This document shows positions 8,598 through 16,911 of a stretch of 64,000 nucleotides of DNA, in pieces. The notes below the pieces were generated by a model that did no database searches, had not been told where the DNA came from, and saw nothing but the letters and a program-made list of their open reading frames with translations. Source of the DNA: an uncultured Clostridia bacterium (GTDB lineage: Bacteria; Bacillota; Clostridia; Oscillospirales; Acutalibacteraceae); the NCBI GenBank assembly GCA_937920235.1, contig CALGUK010000048.1, forward strand, positions 1-64,000, written 5' to 3'. The stretch's first letter is position 1. Every line of letters begins with the position of its first letter. A program made the position numbers and the translations under genes.

Positions 8598-9599
8598 TTA
8601 TTTTACTGCTTCCAGAACCTTATTGACGGAAGATACCACATCTGTAAACTGAGGCGGTGTCAATGCCTGAGGTCCGTCGCAAAGAGCTTTTGACGGGTCA
8701 TTGTGGACTTCAATCATAAGTCCGTCCGCACCGCATGCCGCTGCCGCAAGGGACATGGGCTTTACGAAGCGTGCAATTCCCGATGCGTGTGAGGGATCAA
8801 TGACCACGGGAAGATGAGATTTTTCCTTAAGCATGGGAACAGCCGAGAGGTCAAGAGTGTTTCTTGTGGCAGTTTCAAACGTACGGATACCGCGTTCGCA
8901 GAGAATGACGTTTTCGTTACCGCCTGCCATAATATATTCCGCACTCATAAGCAATTCCTGGAATGTGCTTGAAAGACCGCGTTTTAAGAAAATGGGCTTA
9001 TCGAGATGTCCCAGCTCCTTGAGAAGCTCAAAGTTCTGCATATTGCGGGCGCCGACCTGAATGATATCGACATTTTCAAACAGCGGAATATGTGAAGCAT
9101 CCATTATTTCGGTAACTATGGGCATACCCGTTTCCTTTTTTGCCTCGAGCATAAGCTCAAGACCTTCGCCGCGCATACCCTGGAATGCATACGGAGAGGT
9201 TCTCGGCTTGAACGCACCGCCGCGCAGAAAGTTTGCACCTGCGGCTTTTACATCCCTTGCGATGCTGAGAATCTGCTCTCTTGACTCGATTGAGCAGGGT
9301 CCTGCAAAGAATTGGAAATTTCCTCCGCCGATTTTATAGCCCTCAACATCGATAACCGTGTCATCGGGATGGAATTTTCTGTTTGCGCATTTGTACGGCT
9401 CTGAAATGCGTCTGACATCCTCAACGATATCAAGGCTCTGGATAAGGTCGATATCAACACGGCTCGTATCACCTATAAGGCCTAAAATTGTCTGATAATG
9501 TCCGACAACCTCATTGATGACGAGGTTTTGCTCATGCAACCATTTTGTCAGGTTTTCGACCTTTGCCGGATCAACTTCATTTTTAAGAATTACTACCAT
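8598..9599 (-). CDS. aroF: 3-deoxy-7-phosphoheptulonate (DAHP) synthase, type I beta
   Basis: 333 residues. An N-terminal ferredoxin-like regulatory-type domain (1-75) precedes the TIM-barrel (about 90-333). Motifs: AGPCSIES, LRGGAFKPRTSPYAFQG, KRG and DPSHASG. It condenses PEP and erythrose 4-phosphate, the committed step. It is the first structural gene of the operon and the immediate target of the leader attenuator: AAAGGAGT lies just past the terminator's U-tract. The subtype is inferred from the N-terminal extension, as in Bacillus and Thermotoga enzymes. Confidence 0.95.
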   Translation of the reverse strand: MVVILKNEVDPAKVENLTKWLHEQNLVINEVVGHYQTILGLIGDTSRVDIDLIQSLDIVEDVRRISEPYKCANRKFHPDDTVIDVEGYKIGGGNFQFFAGPCSIESREQILSIARDVKAAGANFLRGGAFKPRTSPYAFQGMRGEGLELMLEAKKETGMPIVTEIMDASHIPLFENVDIIQVGARNMQNFELLKELGHLDKPIFLKRGLSSTFQELLMSAEYIMAGGNENVILCERGIRTFETATRNTLDLSAVPMLKEKSHLPVVIDPSHASGIARFVKPMSLAAAACGADGLMIEVHNDPSKALCDGPQALTPPQFTDVVSSVNKVLEAVK

Positions 9600-9617
9600 T
9601 TTTCTTACTCCTTTAAC

Positions 9618-9648
9618 AAAAAAATCTCACGGATGTTTCACCGTGAGA
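9618..9648 (-). terminator. Intrinsic terminator in the aro leader (attenuator)
   Basis: Read on the minus strand, TCTCACGG (9648-9641) pairs with CCGTGAGA (9632-9625), an eight-base-pair stem with an eight-base loop, followed by seven U residues (9624-9618). It sits 18 bases before the aroF start and after the leader peptide. Its 5' arm and loop, CGGTGAAACA (9643-9634), can instead pair over ten positions (one G-U) with TGTTTCACTG (9696-9687) inside the leader peptide, an apparent antiterminator. Confidence 0.88.
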
Positions 9649-9675
9649 ATAAAAATTACATATTTTCAGCAATCT

Positions 9676-9762
9676 TTATTTTTCCGCAGTGAAACAAGCC
9701 TTTGACTTTGTAAAGTAAAAGCTAAAGTAAAAGTATTCAGCTGCGAAATTAAGAGTTTTCAT
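9676..9762 (-). CDS. Phe/Tyr-rich leader peptide of the aromatic operon
   Basis: 28 codons, ATG 9762 to TAA 9676, with AGAGG eight bases upstream. Six Phe and three Tyr are present; residues 10-17 read YFYFSFYF (codons at 9735-9712). A ribosome stalled there would leave the antiterminator segment 9696-9687 free, whereas one reaching the stop codon would cover it and let the terminator at 9648-9618 form. This is the logic of pheL-type attenuation, here for an operon that makes both Phe and Tyr. No Trp codon is present. Function is inferred from codon content and geometry; no homologue was searched. Confidence 0.85.
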   Translation of the reverse strand: MKTLNFAAEYFYFSFYFTKSKACFTAEK

Positions 9763-9792
9763 AAGTATTACCTCTGTTGCTGATTGAAAAAC

Positions 9793-9821
9793 ATTTTAGC
9801 ACAGTAAACTGCTGATGTCAA
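9793..9821 (-). promoter_or_regulatory. Promoter of the aromatic operon
   Basis: -35 TTGACA (9821-9816), a 17-base spacer and -10 TAAAAT (9798-9793). The predicted start near 9786 gives a leader of about 185 nt before aroF that contains the leader peptide and attenuator. It begins just past the gatD stop, so the aro operon is transcribed separately from murT-gatD. Confidence 0.85.
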
Positions 9822-9839
9822 TACGAATTACAAATTTTT

Positions 9840-10556
9840 TTACTGTCCCGACAGCTCCTTTATTCTGCTGTTATATGCCTGCACCTCATATTCAAGGGCG
9901 ACTCCCCTGTAATTTTCATCCGCAAGCCTTATGAGAAAATCGGTAAACTGCGGATTGAGAGGAAGCAGCGGACCGGTGTGATATGTTGCAAAAAGACCGT
10001 TTTCGCGTACTCCTTCGATTTTACTGTCGGGATTCATTCCGCCGCCCTTTTTCACGGTCAGAAACGGGTGAGGATTTTCGCCGTAGGAATGGCTGAGAAG
10101 ATTTTTGAAGCCCGTAATCTGCATACCCTCAAATTCGCCCACACTGCAGTCGTTATATCTCAATTTTGAAAACTGCTTGGCGTAATACGGATAAAAGCCG
10201 AGACATTCGGTTTTTTCGCCCTTGTCGTTTTCGATATACTGACCGAACAGCTCAAAGGCATTTCCCGTTGCAAGAATTATGCCGCCGTTATCAATACGGT
10301 TTTTGATTTGTTCCTTATATTTTTTTAACTGAGCGATTTCATTGAGCTGATGCTTTTCCTGACAGGGTCCGATAAGGAGAAAGTCCGTATGATTTTCGGT
10401 AAAATACGGCTTATCGAAAAGAGATGTCTCAATAACCTCTGTTTCGTACCCGGCAAGACGGAGCTTTCTGACGAGATACTCGCAGTTTCCGCGATCGCCG
10501 TAGAGATTGTTATATTCGGGATAAAGCACTTCAACTATCATTTTTGACATAATCAT
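9840..10556 (-). CDS. gatD: GatD-like glutamine amidotransferase subunit (lipid II isoglutaminyl synthase partner)
   Basis: 238 residues, CobB/CobQ-like class I amidotransferase fold, partner of MurT. The pair amidates D-Glu of lipid II to D-isoglutamine at the membrane. The family nucleophile motif (C-G-G-Y-Q-L-L-G type) reads TGNAFELFG here (97-105), with glycine at the cysteine position. The usual L-H-G-P-L-L motif reads TYHTGPLL (191-198), with threonine at the catalytic histidine position and a histidine one place earlier. The site therefore appears degenerate, so nitrogen may come from ammonia or through a different chemistry. It overlaps murT by four bases (ATGA). ATGs at 10550 and 10541 are alternative starts. 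Confidence 0.82.
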   Translation of the reverse strand: MIMSKMIVEVLYPEYNNLYGDRGNCEYLVRKLRLAGYETEVIETSLFDKPYFTENHTDFLLIGPCQEKHQLNEIAQLKKYKEQIKNRIDNGGIILATGNAFELFGQYIENDKGEKTECLGFYPYYAKQFSKLRYNDCSVGEFEGMQITGFKNLLSHSYGENPHPFLTVKKGGGMNPDSKIEGVRENGLFATYHTGPLLPLNPQFTDFLIRLADENYRGVALEYEVQAYNSRIKELSGQ

Positions 10557-11929
10557 TTATCCCCTTTCCTTGACAATGCTGTTTTTATCTTATCGACAAC
10601 ACCCGTTGCATAGAGCTCAAAATATACAAACACGCTTCTGCCCGTAATCGCTTTTTTACTCACCGTCTCGGCAAGCTCATCATAGTTTTCAAAAAGAACG
10701 AGCTTGGAGATGTCAATGCCCTTGATTTCAAGACAGTTTGCCACATCATAGCACCTTGAACCGCCGATATATACGGTTTTTACCGAGTCTCTGTTAAGAG
10801 GTGAGAAATCCGTATCGTAAATCCAGGATATGTCCTCGTGACCGTGTACCTTATCGTTGGAGTCGGTTATGAGAAGCACAACATCCTTTTCCGCATCGGT
10901 GCTGTTGAGATATTTAAGACTCTGTGAACAGGAAATGGGGTTCTGATTTTTTGAAAGCATTGATACGACCTCAACACCGCCGTATTCTTTTTCCTGAAAT
11001 CTGCCCGTTTTGGAAGAAAGGTCCTCTATGCTTTCTGCGATTTCTTCAATTCCGATGCCCATAAGTCTGCACACGGCACAAGCACCCGTGATGTTGAACA
11101 CGTTGAAAAAATTTCCCTTTTGGAAGCTGAGAACTGCACTTTCACCGCCGTCACCGTTAAAGACGAAGGTTCCGTTCTCGAAATCCGCATCACTTGCGTA
11201 AAATCTGCTTTGCGGCATTTCAAATCCGCAATGAGAACACTTCGGAGCTCCGATATGGTTATAGTGGAAAAATTCATAGTCGAGTTTGCGGTTACACACG
11301 GGGCAGGCAATGAGGTCGCAAACCGTATCCTCACACTGTGCCGTGCTTCTTTCGGTTCTGTTTACGGAATAAAAAACTCTGTTACAGACACCTTCGCCGA
11401 GAAGTCCTGAAATTCCGTCGTTTCCGTTGAGAACGAGAGTCGTTTTGCTGTTGAGATAATCGTTAATCTTATCGAAAATAAATCCGCTGTGTCCGTTACG
11501 CATAATCGAGTCGCGGAAAAGATTGGTGCAGAGAATGTAATCGGGGGTGAAGCGAGTGTAAATATACTGTGATGAACGCTCATCAACCTCTAAAACGGCC
11601 ACATCCGCGGTGACCTTTCCGCTTAAGGTGCACTGAGAGGCAAGAGCAGTTACGAGTCCCGGTGCCATATTTGAGCCTTTGGAATTGTTGACGACAGTTC
11701 TGCCGCTGTTACGGATTATATGAGTGAGCAGATTTGACGTGCCCGTTTTGCCGTTTGTACCCGTAACGCATACGGTGGTTTTCGGCATAGTGAAGCGTGA
11801 GAGAGCGTCCGGACAGATTTTGAGCATTATTTCTCCCGGAAGATTGGTACCTCTTTTGAATATTTTATCGAGCAGGAGAATTGAAATCTTGCCGACAATC
11901 AATGCAATTAAGAATCTTATTTTTCCCAT
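10553..11929 (-). CDS. murT: Mur ligase-family lipid II isoglutaminyl synthase subunit MurT
   Basis: 458 residues. Mur ligase central domain with P-loop VTGTNGKTGTSN, a four-cysteine zinc ribbon inserted in it (CPVC and CSHCG), and a C-terminal DUF1727 domain containing a SNDKVHGHEDISWIYD segment, the family's conserved acidic motif. It uses ATP to activate the D-Glu alpha-carboxylate of lipid II for amidation with GatD. ATG 11929 has an AGGA site about eight bases upstream; the open extension to 12013 would run into the preceding gene and is rejected. One base separates it from the RING-like gene. Confidence 0.92.
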   Translation of the reverse strand: MGKIRFLIALIVGKISILLLDKIFKRGTNLPGEIMLKICPDALSRFTMPKTTVCVTGTNGKTGTSNLLTHIIRNSGRTVVNNSKGSNMAPGLVTALASQCTLSGKVTADVAVLEVDERSSQYIYTRFTPDYILCTNLFRDSIMRNGHSGFIFDKINDYLNSKTTLVLNGNDGISGLLGEGVCNRVFYSVNRTERSTAQCEDTVCDLIACPVCNRKLDYEFFHYNHIGAPKCSHCGFEMPQSRFYASDADFENGTFVFNGDGGESAVLSFQKGNFFNVFNITGACAVCRLMGIGIEEIAESIEDLSSKTGRFQEKEYGGVEVVSMLSKNQNPISCSQSLKYLNSTDAEKDVVLLITDSNDKVHGHEDISWIYDTDFSPLNRDSVKTVYIGGSRCYDVANCLEIKGIDISKLVLFENYDELAETVSKKAITGRSVFVYFELYATGVVDKIKTALSRKGDK

Positions 11930-11930
11930 T

Positions 11931-12458
11931 TTATTCGTCCTTTTCCTTTTGTTTTCTGACCAATTCGGACAGATAAAAAGCGTTTTTCTGTGAATTGTTG
12001 ACGAGCTCCGCAAGACCTCTTACCGCAAGTGCCAGAGCGACACCGACACCTGCTATTGCACAGCCGCCGATAACTCCCGTTACGTCTCTGAGGTGGGGAA
12101 ACTGCATCTGAATGACAAACGCTATGCCGCCTGCAATACCCGAGGCGAGCAGTACGAGAGATGCGATAAGCACGGTATTTGCAACCGACGAGGAGGGTGC
12201 TTCAAAGACGGGAATTTCCGCTGTCTGCTCCTGAACTTCAGTTTCTTCGTCAGCAGGGCTTTCTTCCTCTCGGTGTAATTCTTCCGTATCGTCTTCTTCA
12301 CGGAGTAATCCGAAATCGGGATTGAATTTTTTGCAGTTGAGACAGAACTGTGTTTCTTCCCAACATTCTCTGTGATACATCTCCCAACAATTCGGACACT
12401 CGACGAGATTTTCTTCATCTATGGGTTTATTACATTTTGCACATATAAGATTTGCCAT
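11931..12458 (-). CDS. RING/PHD-like zinc-finger membrane protein
   Basis: 175 residues. The N-terminal 45 residues carry eight possible zinc ligands: C7, C10, C21, C24, H29, C33, C39 and C42. The CPNC...YHRECW stretch resembles the prokaryotic RING finger families. An acidic linker (about 50-90) follows, then two hydrophobic segments (about 93-115 and 124-148) and a charged tail. It lies directly upstream of murT-gatD in the same direction, suggesting co-transcription and perhaps a cell-envelope role. No enzymatic function can be assigned; a simple zinc-ribbon structural role is equally possible. Confidence 0.75.
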   Translation of the reverse strand: MANLICAKCNKPIDEENLVECPNCWEMYHRECWEETQFCLNCKKFNPDFGLLREEDDTEELHREEESPADEETEVQEQTAEIPVFEAPSSSVANTVLIASLVLLASGIAGGIAFVIQMQFPHLRDVTGVIGGCAIAGVGVALALAVRGLAELVNNSQKNAFYLSELVRKQKEKDE

Positions 12459-12514
12459 ATACCGCTCACTCTCCTGTTAATAATTATAAAATCTGCAGAA
12501 GATAAAGTCAATAA

Positions 12515-12555
12515 AAAAATACCGCGAGCCGAGAGACACGCGGTATTACGGAAAA
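12515..12555 (-). terminator. Intrinsic terminator, copy 1 of a 41-base direct repeat
   Basis: AATACCGCG and CGCGGTATT form a nine-base-pair stem. On the minus strand it is followed by a U-rich tract, fitting termination downstream of hppA. The 41-base segment is identical to 12623-12663. Confidence 0.8.
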
Positions 12556-12622
12556 TAAACATCTTGAAATCTGATTTGATTTATTTTTTCGTAAGACAAT
12601 GTGTCCGAGGCGACAGCTGTAT

Positions 12623-12663
12623 AAAAATACCGCGAGCCGAGAGACACGCGGTATTACGGAAAA
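12623..12663 (-). terminator. Intrinsic terminator of hppA, copy 2 of the 41-base repeat
   Basis: Identical to 12515-12555 and offset by 108 bases. It lies ten bases past the hppA stop codon. The stem AATACCGCG/CGCGGTATT is followed by a U-run on the minus strand. Two perfect copies in tandem suggest a recent duplication or mobile palindrome. Confidence 0.85.
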
Positions 12664-12672
12664 ATAGACAAA

Positions 12673-14751
12673 TCAGAATATGCTGTAATTTACAACGAGA
12701 CCTGCAAATACAATTGAAACCATTGAAAGAAGCTTGATAAGGATGTTGATTGCCGGACCTGAGGTATCCTTGAAGGGATCGCCTACGGTGTCGCCGACAA
12801 CCGCACCCTTATGCTGTTCACTGCCTTTTCCGCCATGAACACCGGATTCAATATATTTCTTTGCATTGTCCCAGGCGCCGCCCGAATTGGACATAAAGAT
12901 TGCCATGAGGAAGCCTGATACGGTTGCACCTGCGAGCATACCGACAACACCTTTATAGCCGAGTATGAGTCCCACTACAACGGGAACTGCAACTGCGATT
13001 ACCGTGGGCAATACCATTTCACGAAGACTTGCTTTTGTGCAGAGGTCAACACAGGATGCGTAATCGGGCTCACTCTTGCCTTCCATAAGGCCTTTGATTT
13101 CTTTGAACTGACGGCGTACTTCCTTAACAACGCTCTGTGCTGCCTTGCCGACAGAATCCATTGTGAGTGCTGCAAATACAAAGGGAAGACATCCGCCAAC
13201 AAAAAGTCCGATAAGGACTACGGGGTTTATGAGGTCAAAATCAAGATCTGCAGCCGGGTTGATTGATTTTACCTTATCAACATAGGATGCAATAAGTGCG
13301 AGTGCGGTAAGTGCGGCAGAACCGATTGCAAAGCCTTTACCTGTTGCGGCAGTTGTGTTGCCGAGAGAGTCAAGAGCATCAGTTCTCTCTCTGACCTCGG
13401 GCTCAAGACCTGCCATTTCGGCGATACCGCCTGCATTGTCGGCAACCGGGCCGTAAGCGTCTGTTGCAAGGGTGATACCGAGAGTTGAGAGCATTCCGAC
13501 CGCTGAGAGAGCAATTCCGTAAAGTCCCATTGATGAGCTTGATGCACCGCCCGATGCGAAATATGAAACGAGAACGCTGACACCTACAATAACGATCGGA
13601 AGTGCTGTTGATTTCATACCGAGACCGAGACCGCCGATAATAATTGTTGCAGAGCCTGTTTCCGAAGTGGCGGCAAGCTTTCTTGTGGGCTTATAGCTGT
13701 CTGATGTGAAATACTCTGTTGATTTACCGATAAGCACACCTGCAAGAAGACCTGAGATAATAGCGGCATAAAGTCCGAGATTACCGTCAAGCACGAAGTA
13801 AACGATAGGTAATGCGAGAACTGCGATTGCAACTGCACTGAAATTTGTACCGCGGCTGAGAGCCTTGAGAAGCTGCTTCTGGTCAATATTTTCGCCTGTG
13901 CGGACAAAAACCGTACCGATAATTGACATTACTATACCGAGAGCTGCAAGGAGCATGGGCACAGCCATACCCTTGATGCTGCCGTTGAAAGCTGAAACAC
14001 CGAGTGCAGATGCGGAGATGATTGAGCCGACATAGGACTCATAAAGGTCAGCACCCATACCTGCGACGTCGCCGACGTTATCACCGACATTATCGGCAAT
14101 TACAGCGGGGTTACGTGGGTCATCCTCGGGGATACCTGCTTCAACCTTACCGACAAGGTCAGCACCCACGTCGGCAGCCTTTGTGAAGATACCGCCGCCC
14201 ACACGGGCAAAAAGCGCCATTGAAGAAGCACCCATACCGAATGTGATCATTGCCGCAGTAATATCTGCAGGAGGAAGCTTGAATACGAATGTGAGAAGTG
14301 TGTACCAGATTGCGATATCAAGAAGGCCGAGACCTACAACCGTAAAGCCCATAACCGAGCCTGCCGAAAAAGCGACGCGGAGACCTTTGTTGAGTCCCTC
14401 GCGACAGGCGTTTGCCGTTCTTGCATTTGAAAGAGTTGCTATTTTCATTCCGACAAATCCCGAAAGTGCCGAGAAGATGCCGCCCGTGATGAATGCAAAA
14501 GGCACAAACCAGGTAAGAAGTCCGAAGCCCGCCATAATGCAAAGAACAACGAACATTCCCGCAAAGAAAATTGCAACCACGGAATACTGTCTTTTAAGGT
14601 ACGCGTTAGCACCCTTACGGATTGACTGTGAAATCTTTTTCATTTTGTCTGTTCCCTCGGAAAAGCCGAGAACTTTTTTAGCTGTGAAAATTGCAAAAAT
14701 CAATGCAATTACAGCACCGAGGAACGCAAATACTGATAAATATTTTTCCAC
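12673..14751 (-). CDS. hppA: K+-dependent membrane-bound pyrophosphatase (ion pump)
   Basis: 692 residues with about 16 hydrophobic segments. It hydrolyses pyrophosphate and pumps H+ or Na+ across the membrane. Motifs: [11 protein letters not shown] and [21 protein letters not shown] (Mg-PPi site), and [15 protein letters not shown] near the C-terminus. The K+-dependence region reads [16 protein letters not shown], with alanine where K+-independent enzymes have lysine. Whether it pumps Na+ or H+ cannot be settled by eye. The start is a GTG with AGGA nine bases upstream. Its own strong promoter is at 14805-14832. Confidence 0.95.
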   Translation of the reverse strand: MEKYLSVFAFLGAVIALIFAIFTAKKVLGFSEGTDKMKKISQSIRKGANAYLKRQYSVVAIFFAGMFVVLCIMAGFGLLTWFVPFAFITGGIFSALSGFVGMKIATLSNARTANACREGLNKGLRVAFSAGSVMGFTVVGLGLLDIAIWYTLLTFVFKLPPADITAAMITFGMGASSMALFARVGGGIFTKAADVGADLVGKVEAGIPEDDPRNPAVIADNVGDNVGDVAGMGADLYESYVGSIISASALGVSAFNGSIKGMAVPMLLAALGIVMSIIGTVFVRTGENIDQKQLLKALSRGTNFSAVAIAVLALPIVYFVLDGNLGLYAAIISGLLAGVLIGKSTEYFTSDSYKPTRKLAATSETGSATIIIGGLGLGMKSTALPIVIVGVSVLVSYFASGGASSSSMGLYGIALSAVGMLSTLGITLATDAYGPVADNAGGIAEMAGLEPEVRERTDALDSLGNTTAATGKGFAIGSAALTALALIASYVDKVKSINPAADLDFDLINPVVLIGLFVGGCLPFVFAALTMDSVGKAAQSVVKEVRRQFKEIKGLMEGKSEPDYASCVDLCTKASLREMVLPTVIAVAVPVVVGLILGYKGVVGMLAGATVSGFLMAIFMSNSGGAWDNAKKYIESGVHGGKGSEQHKGAVVGDTVGDPFKDTSGPAINILIKLLSMVSIVFAGLVVNYSIF

Positions 14752-14804
14752 GTTTACTGTTCCTTTCTTAAAAGAGATGAAAAATGCTCTTTTTGTATTA
14801 TATT

Positions 14805-14832
14805 ATTATACTCCTTACAAGCAGATTGTCAA
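14805..14832 (-). promoter_or_regulatory. hppA promoter
   Basis: -35 TTGACA (14832-14827), a 16-base spacer and -10 TATAAT (14810-14805). About 50 bases of leader follow before the GTG start. Confidence 0.82.
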
Positions 14833-14916
14833 CAGATTAACAATTGGTTTTTAATTTTCGTGAAATTTGCACAATTCAAACTTTCATTTTTCGTTGGATT
14901 TTTCTCTCGGAACACG

Positions 14917-14955
14917 AAAAAAATGAATGCAGAAGCACAAAATCCTGCATTCATT
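14917..14955 (-). terminator. trpS terminator
   Basis: AATGAATGCAG (14922-14932) pairs with CTGCATTCATT (14945-14955), an 11-base-pair stem. On the minus strand the stem is followed by a run of U. Confidence 0.88.
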
Positions 14956-14993
14956 TACATATTTCTGTTTATTTGTTCATTTTTTCGGCAAAA

Positions 14994-16001
14994 TCAGAGC
15001 ATATAGAGTCCCGATTTTTTCATAGCCTTGGTGAGAGTGCGCTGAGCAAGACGTGCCGCTTTTTCGGCACCGTTCTTTGCACACTCATTGAGATATGCCT
15101 TATCGTTTATGAGTCTGTTATATTCCGCCTTGAACGGACGAAGCTCCTCAACGACTGCCTCTGCCACGGCAGATTTGAAATCGCCGTATCCCTTACCGTC
15201 AAAATCGGCTTCGATCTGCTCGTATGAAAGTCCCGTACAGCAGGAATAAATACCCATAAGGTTATTGATGCCGTCCTTACCCTCGGCGTATCTGACCTTT
15301 GCCTCGCTGTCGGTAACGGCACTCTTGATTTTTTTGACGATCACGTTATCGTCGTCAAGCATTGAGATATACCCCTTGGGGTTAAGGTCCGACTTGCTCA
15401 TCTTGGCAGTCGGGTCCTGAAGCGACATAACTCTTGCACCCACCTTGCCGATAAACGGCTCAGGCATTGTAAAGGTCTTACCGTAAACCGTATTGAAGCG
15501 GTCTGCAATGTCGCGGGCAATTTCAAGATGCTGTTTCTGGTCAGCGCCGATCGGAACATAATCCGCCTGATACAGAAGAATGTCGGCTGCCATAAGAATG
15601 GGATATGTGAAAAGTCCCACATTTACGTTTTCGGGATGCTTTTCGCTCTTATCCTTGAACTGAGTCATTCTTGCCGCCTCACCGAACTGGGTGCAGCAGT
15701 TCAGTATCCATGCAAGCTGAGCGTGCTGGGGAACGTGGCTCTGTATAAACACGATGCTCTCCTCGGGGTCAAGACCTAACGCTAAAAGAATAGCATAAAG
15801 CTCCGTTGTATTCTTACGGAGTGTTGCAGGCTCGGGACGGACTGTGAGTGAGTGTAAATCGGCAACTGCATAAAGACAGTTGTAATCGTCCTTCATATTT
15901 TTCCAATTCCTCAGCGCACCCAGATAATTGCCGAGAGTGGGTGTACCTGTAGGCTGAATGGCGCTGAGCACAATTTTCTTTTTTTCTGCGGTGTTTTCCA
16001 T
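14994..16001 (-). CDS. trpS: Tryptophanyl-tRNA synthetase
   Basis: 335 residues. A class I synthetase that charges tRNA-Trp. The HIGH-like motif is TGTPTLGNYLG and the KMSKS-like motif is KMSKSD, in the expected order. ATG 16001 is preceded by AAAGGTGA; a GTG at 16010 overlaps that site and is less likely. There is no room for a T-box leader between its promoter (16036-16064) and the start, unlike many Firmicutes trpS genes. Monocistronic, bounded by terminators. Confidence 0.95.
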   Translation of the reverse strand: MENTAEKKKIVLSAIQPTGTPTLGNYLGALRNWKNMKDDYNCLYAVADLHSLTVRPEPATLRKNTTELYAILLALGLDPEESIVFIQSHVPQHAQLAWILNCCTQFGEAARMTQFKDKSEKHPENVNVGLFTYPILMAADILLYQADYVPIGADQKQHLEIARDIADRFNTVYGKTFTMPEPFIGKVGARVMSLQDPTAKMSKSDLNPKGYISMLDDDNVIVKKIKSAVTDSEAKVRYAEGKDGINNLMGIYSCCTGLSYEQIEADFDGKGYGDFKSAVAEAVVEELRPFKAEYNRLINDKAYLNECAKNGAEKAARLAQRTLTKAMKKSGLYML

Positions 16002-16035
16002 TTGTCTCACCTTTACTCAATAATATATCCTATAT

Positions 16036-16064
16036 ATTAAACTATTTTTTTCACGGTTTGTCAA
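16036..16064 (-). promoter_or_regulatory. trpS promoter
   Basis: -35 TTGACA (16064-16059), a 17-base spacer and -10 TTTAAT (16041-16036). The short leader carries no riboswitch-like structure. Confidence 0.7.
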
Positions 16065-16086
16065 TGATAAACCGACTAAATAAAAA

Positions 16087-16110
16087 ACGGCAGAGGCTAT
16101 CCCCTGCCGT
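16087..16110 (-). terminator. lexA terminator
   Basis: ACGGCAG and CTGCCGT form the stem, extended by two G-C pairs after one mismatch. On the minus strand a U-run follows (complement of 16082-16087). Confidence 0.85.
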
Positions 16111-16120
16111 GAGCGTAAGC

Positions 16121-16711
16121 TTAATAGTATCTGTAAAGTGCAACGACTTTACCGAGAATGATTACCTCGTTTGTGATAATCGGTTCAAATGCGTCATTTT
16201 CCGGCTGAAGACGGAAATGGCCGTTTTCCTTATAAAATCTCTTGACGGTTGCCTCGTCCTCAATCATAGCCACAACGATTTCGCCGTTATCGGCATAGGG
16301 AGTTTTTTCGGCAATCACGATGTCGCCGTCGTGAATACCTGCCCAGAGCATACTTTCACCGCGAACCTTCAGCGCAAAGAGAGATTTATCGCGGGAGACT
16401 CTGCCGTTATAAGCGATATAGCCTTCAATCTGCTCAACAGCAAGGATGGGCATACCTGCGGTTACGGTACCCAACAGCGGAACGCTTGTGACATTTTCCG
16501 CCTGGCCGAGCACACGGATTGAGCGTTTAAGCATCGGGTCGCGCTCAATATAGCCTGCTTCCTCAAGGGCATCGAGATTTGCCTGAACCGAGGAGGTGGA
16601 ACGGAGTCCCACAGCGGAGCCGATTTCACGCACCGAGGGAGGAACACCGCACTGAGAGCGCTCGCAGAGAAATTCATATATTTTTTTCTGAGTATCGTTA
16701 ATTGGTCGCAT
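16121..16711 (-). CDS. lexA: LexA repressor
   Basis: 196 residues. An N-terminal winged helix-turn-helix (1-65, PPSVREIGSAVGLRSTSSV) and a C-terminal S24 peptidase domain. The self-cleavage site is A85-G86 in TVTAGMP, with the Ser-Lys dyad S120 (GESM) and K157 (ATVKRF). It represses SOS genes until RecA filaments trigger autocleavage. Its own promoter carries a LexA box at 16788-16801, so it is probably autoregulated. A closely matching box controls the lysis cassette at 33530-33585. ATG 16711 has GAGGAG upstream. Confidence 0.97.
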   Translation of the reverse strand: MRPINDTQKKIYEFLCERSQCGVPPSVREIGSAVGLRSTSSVQANLDALEEAGYIERDPMLKRSIRVLGQAENVTSVPLLGTVTAGMPILAVEQIEGYIAYNGRVSRDKSLFALKVRGESMLWAGIHDGDIVIAEKTPYADNGEIVVAMIEDEATVKRFYKENGHFRLQPENDAFEPIITNEVIILGKVVALYRYY

Positions 16712-16762
16712 AAAAAACTACTCCTCATTCAAAATTTTATAAAAATCCGTACTTTTTTATAT

Positions 16763-16801
16763 ATTCTAACACATAATTTTCAAAAAGTAAACATTTGTTC
16801 G
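16763..16801 (-). promoter_or_regulatory. lexA promoter with LexA (SOS) box
   Basis: -35 TTTACT (16791-16786), a 17-base spacer and -10 TAGAAT (16768-16763). The box CGAACAAATGTTTA (16801-16788) matches the Firmicutes consensus CGAACRNRYGTTYG in most positions and overlaps the -35, as expected for autorepression. Confidence 0.82.
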
Positions 16802-16911
16802 TCATTTTTTAAAAAAATTTTTTATTATCATACTTTTCTGATGTTCACATTTCCTTTTCGGAATTTTAAAGATTTGTTCACTGTTTTTTAATATTTATGG
16901 GTTATTATTTA

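Noticed and set aside
9600..9830. T-box riboswitch upstream of aroF
   Set aside because: No specifier stem, AGGGUGGNACCGCG-type T-box sequence or long leader is visible; the leader peptide explains the terminator better.
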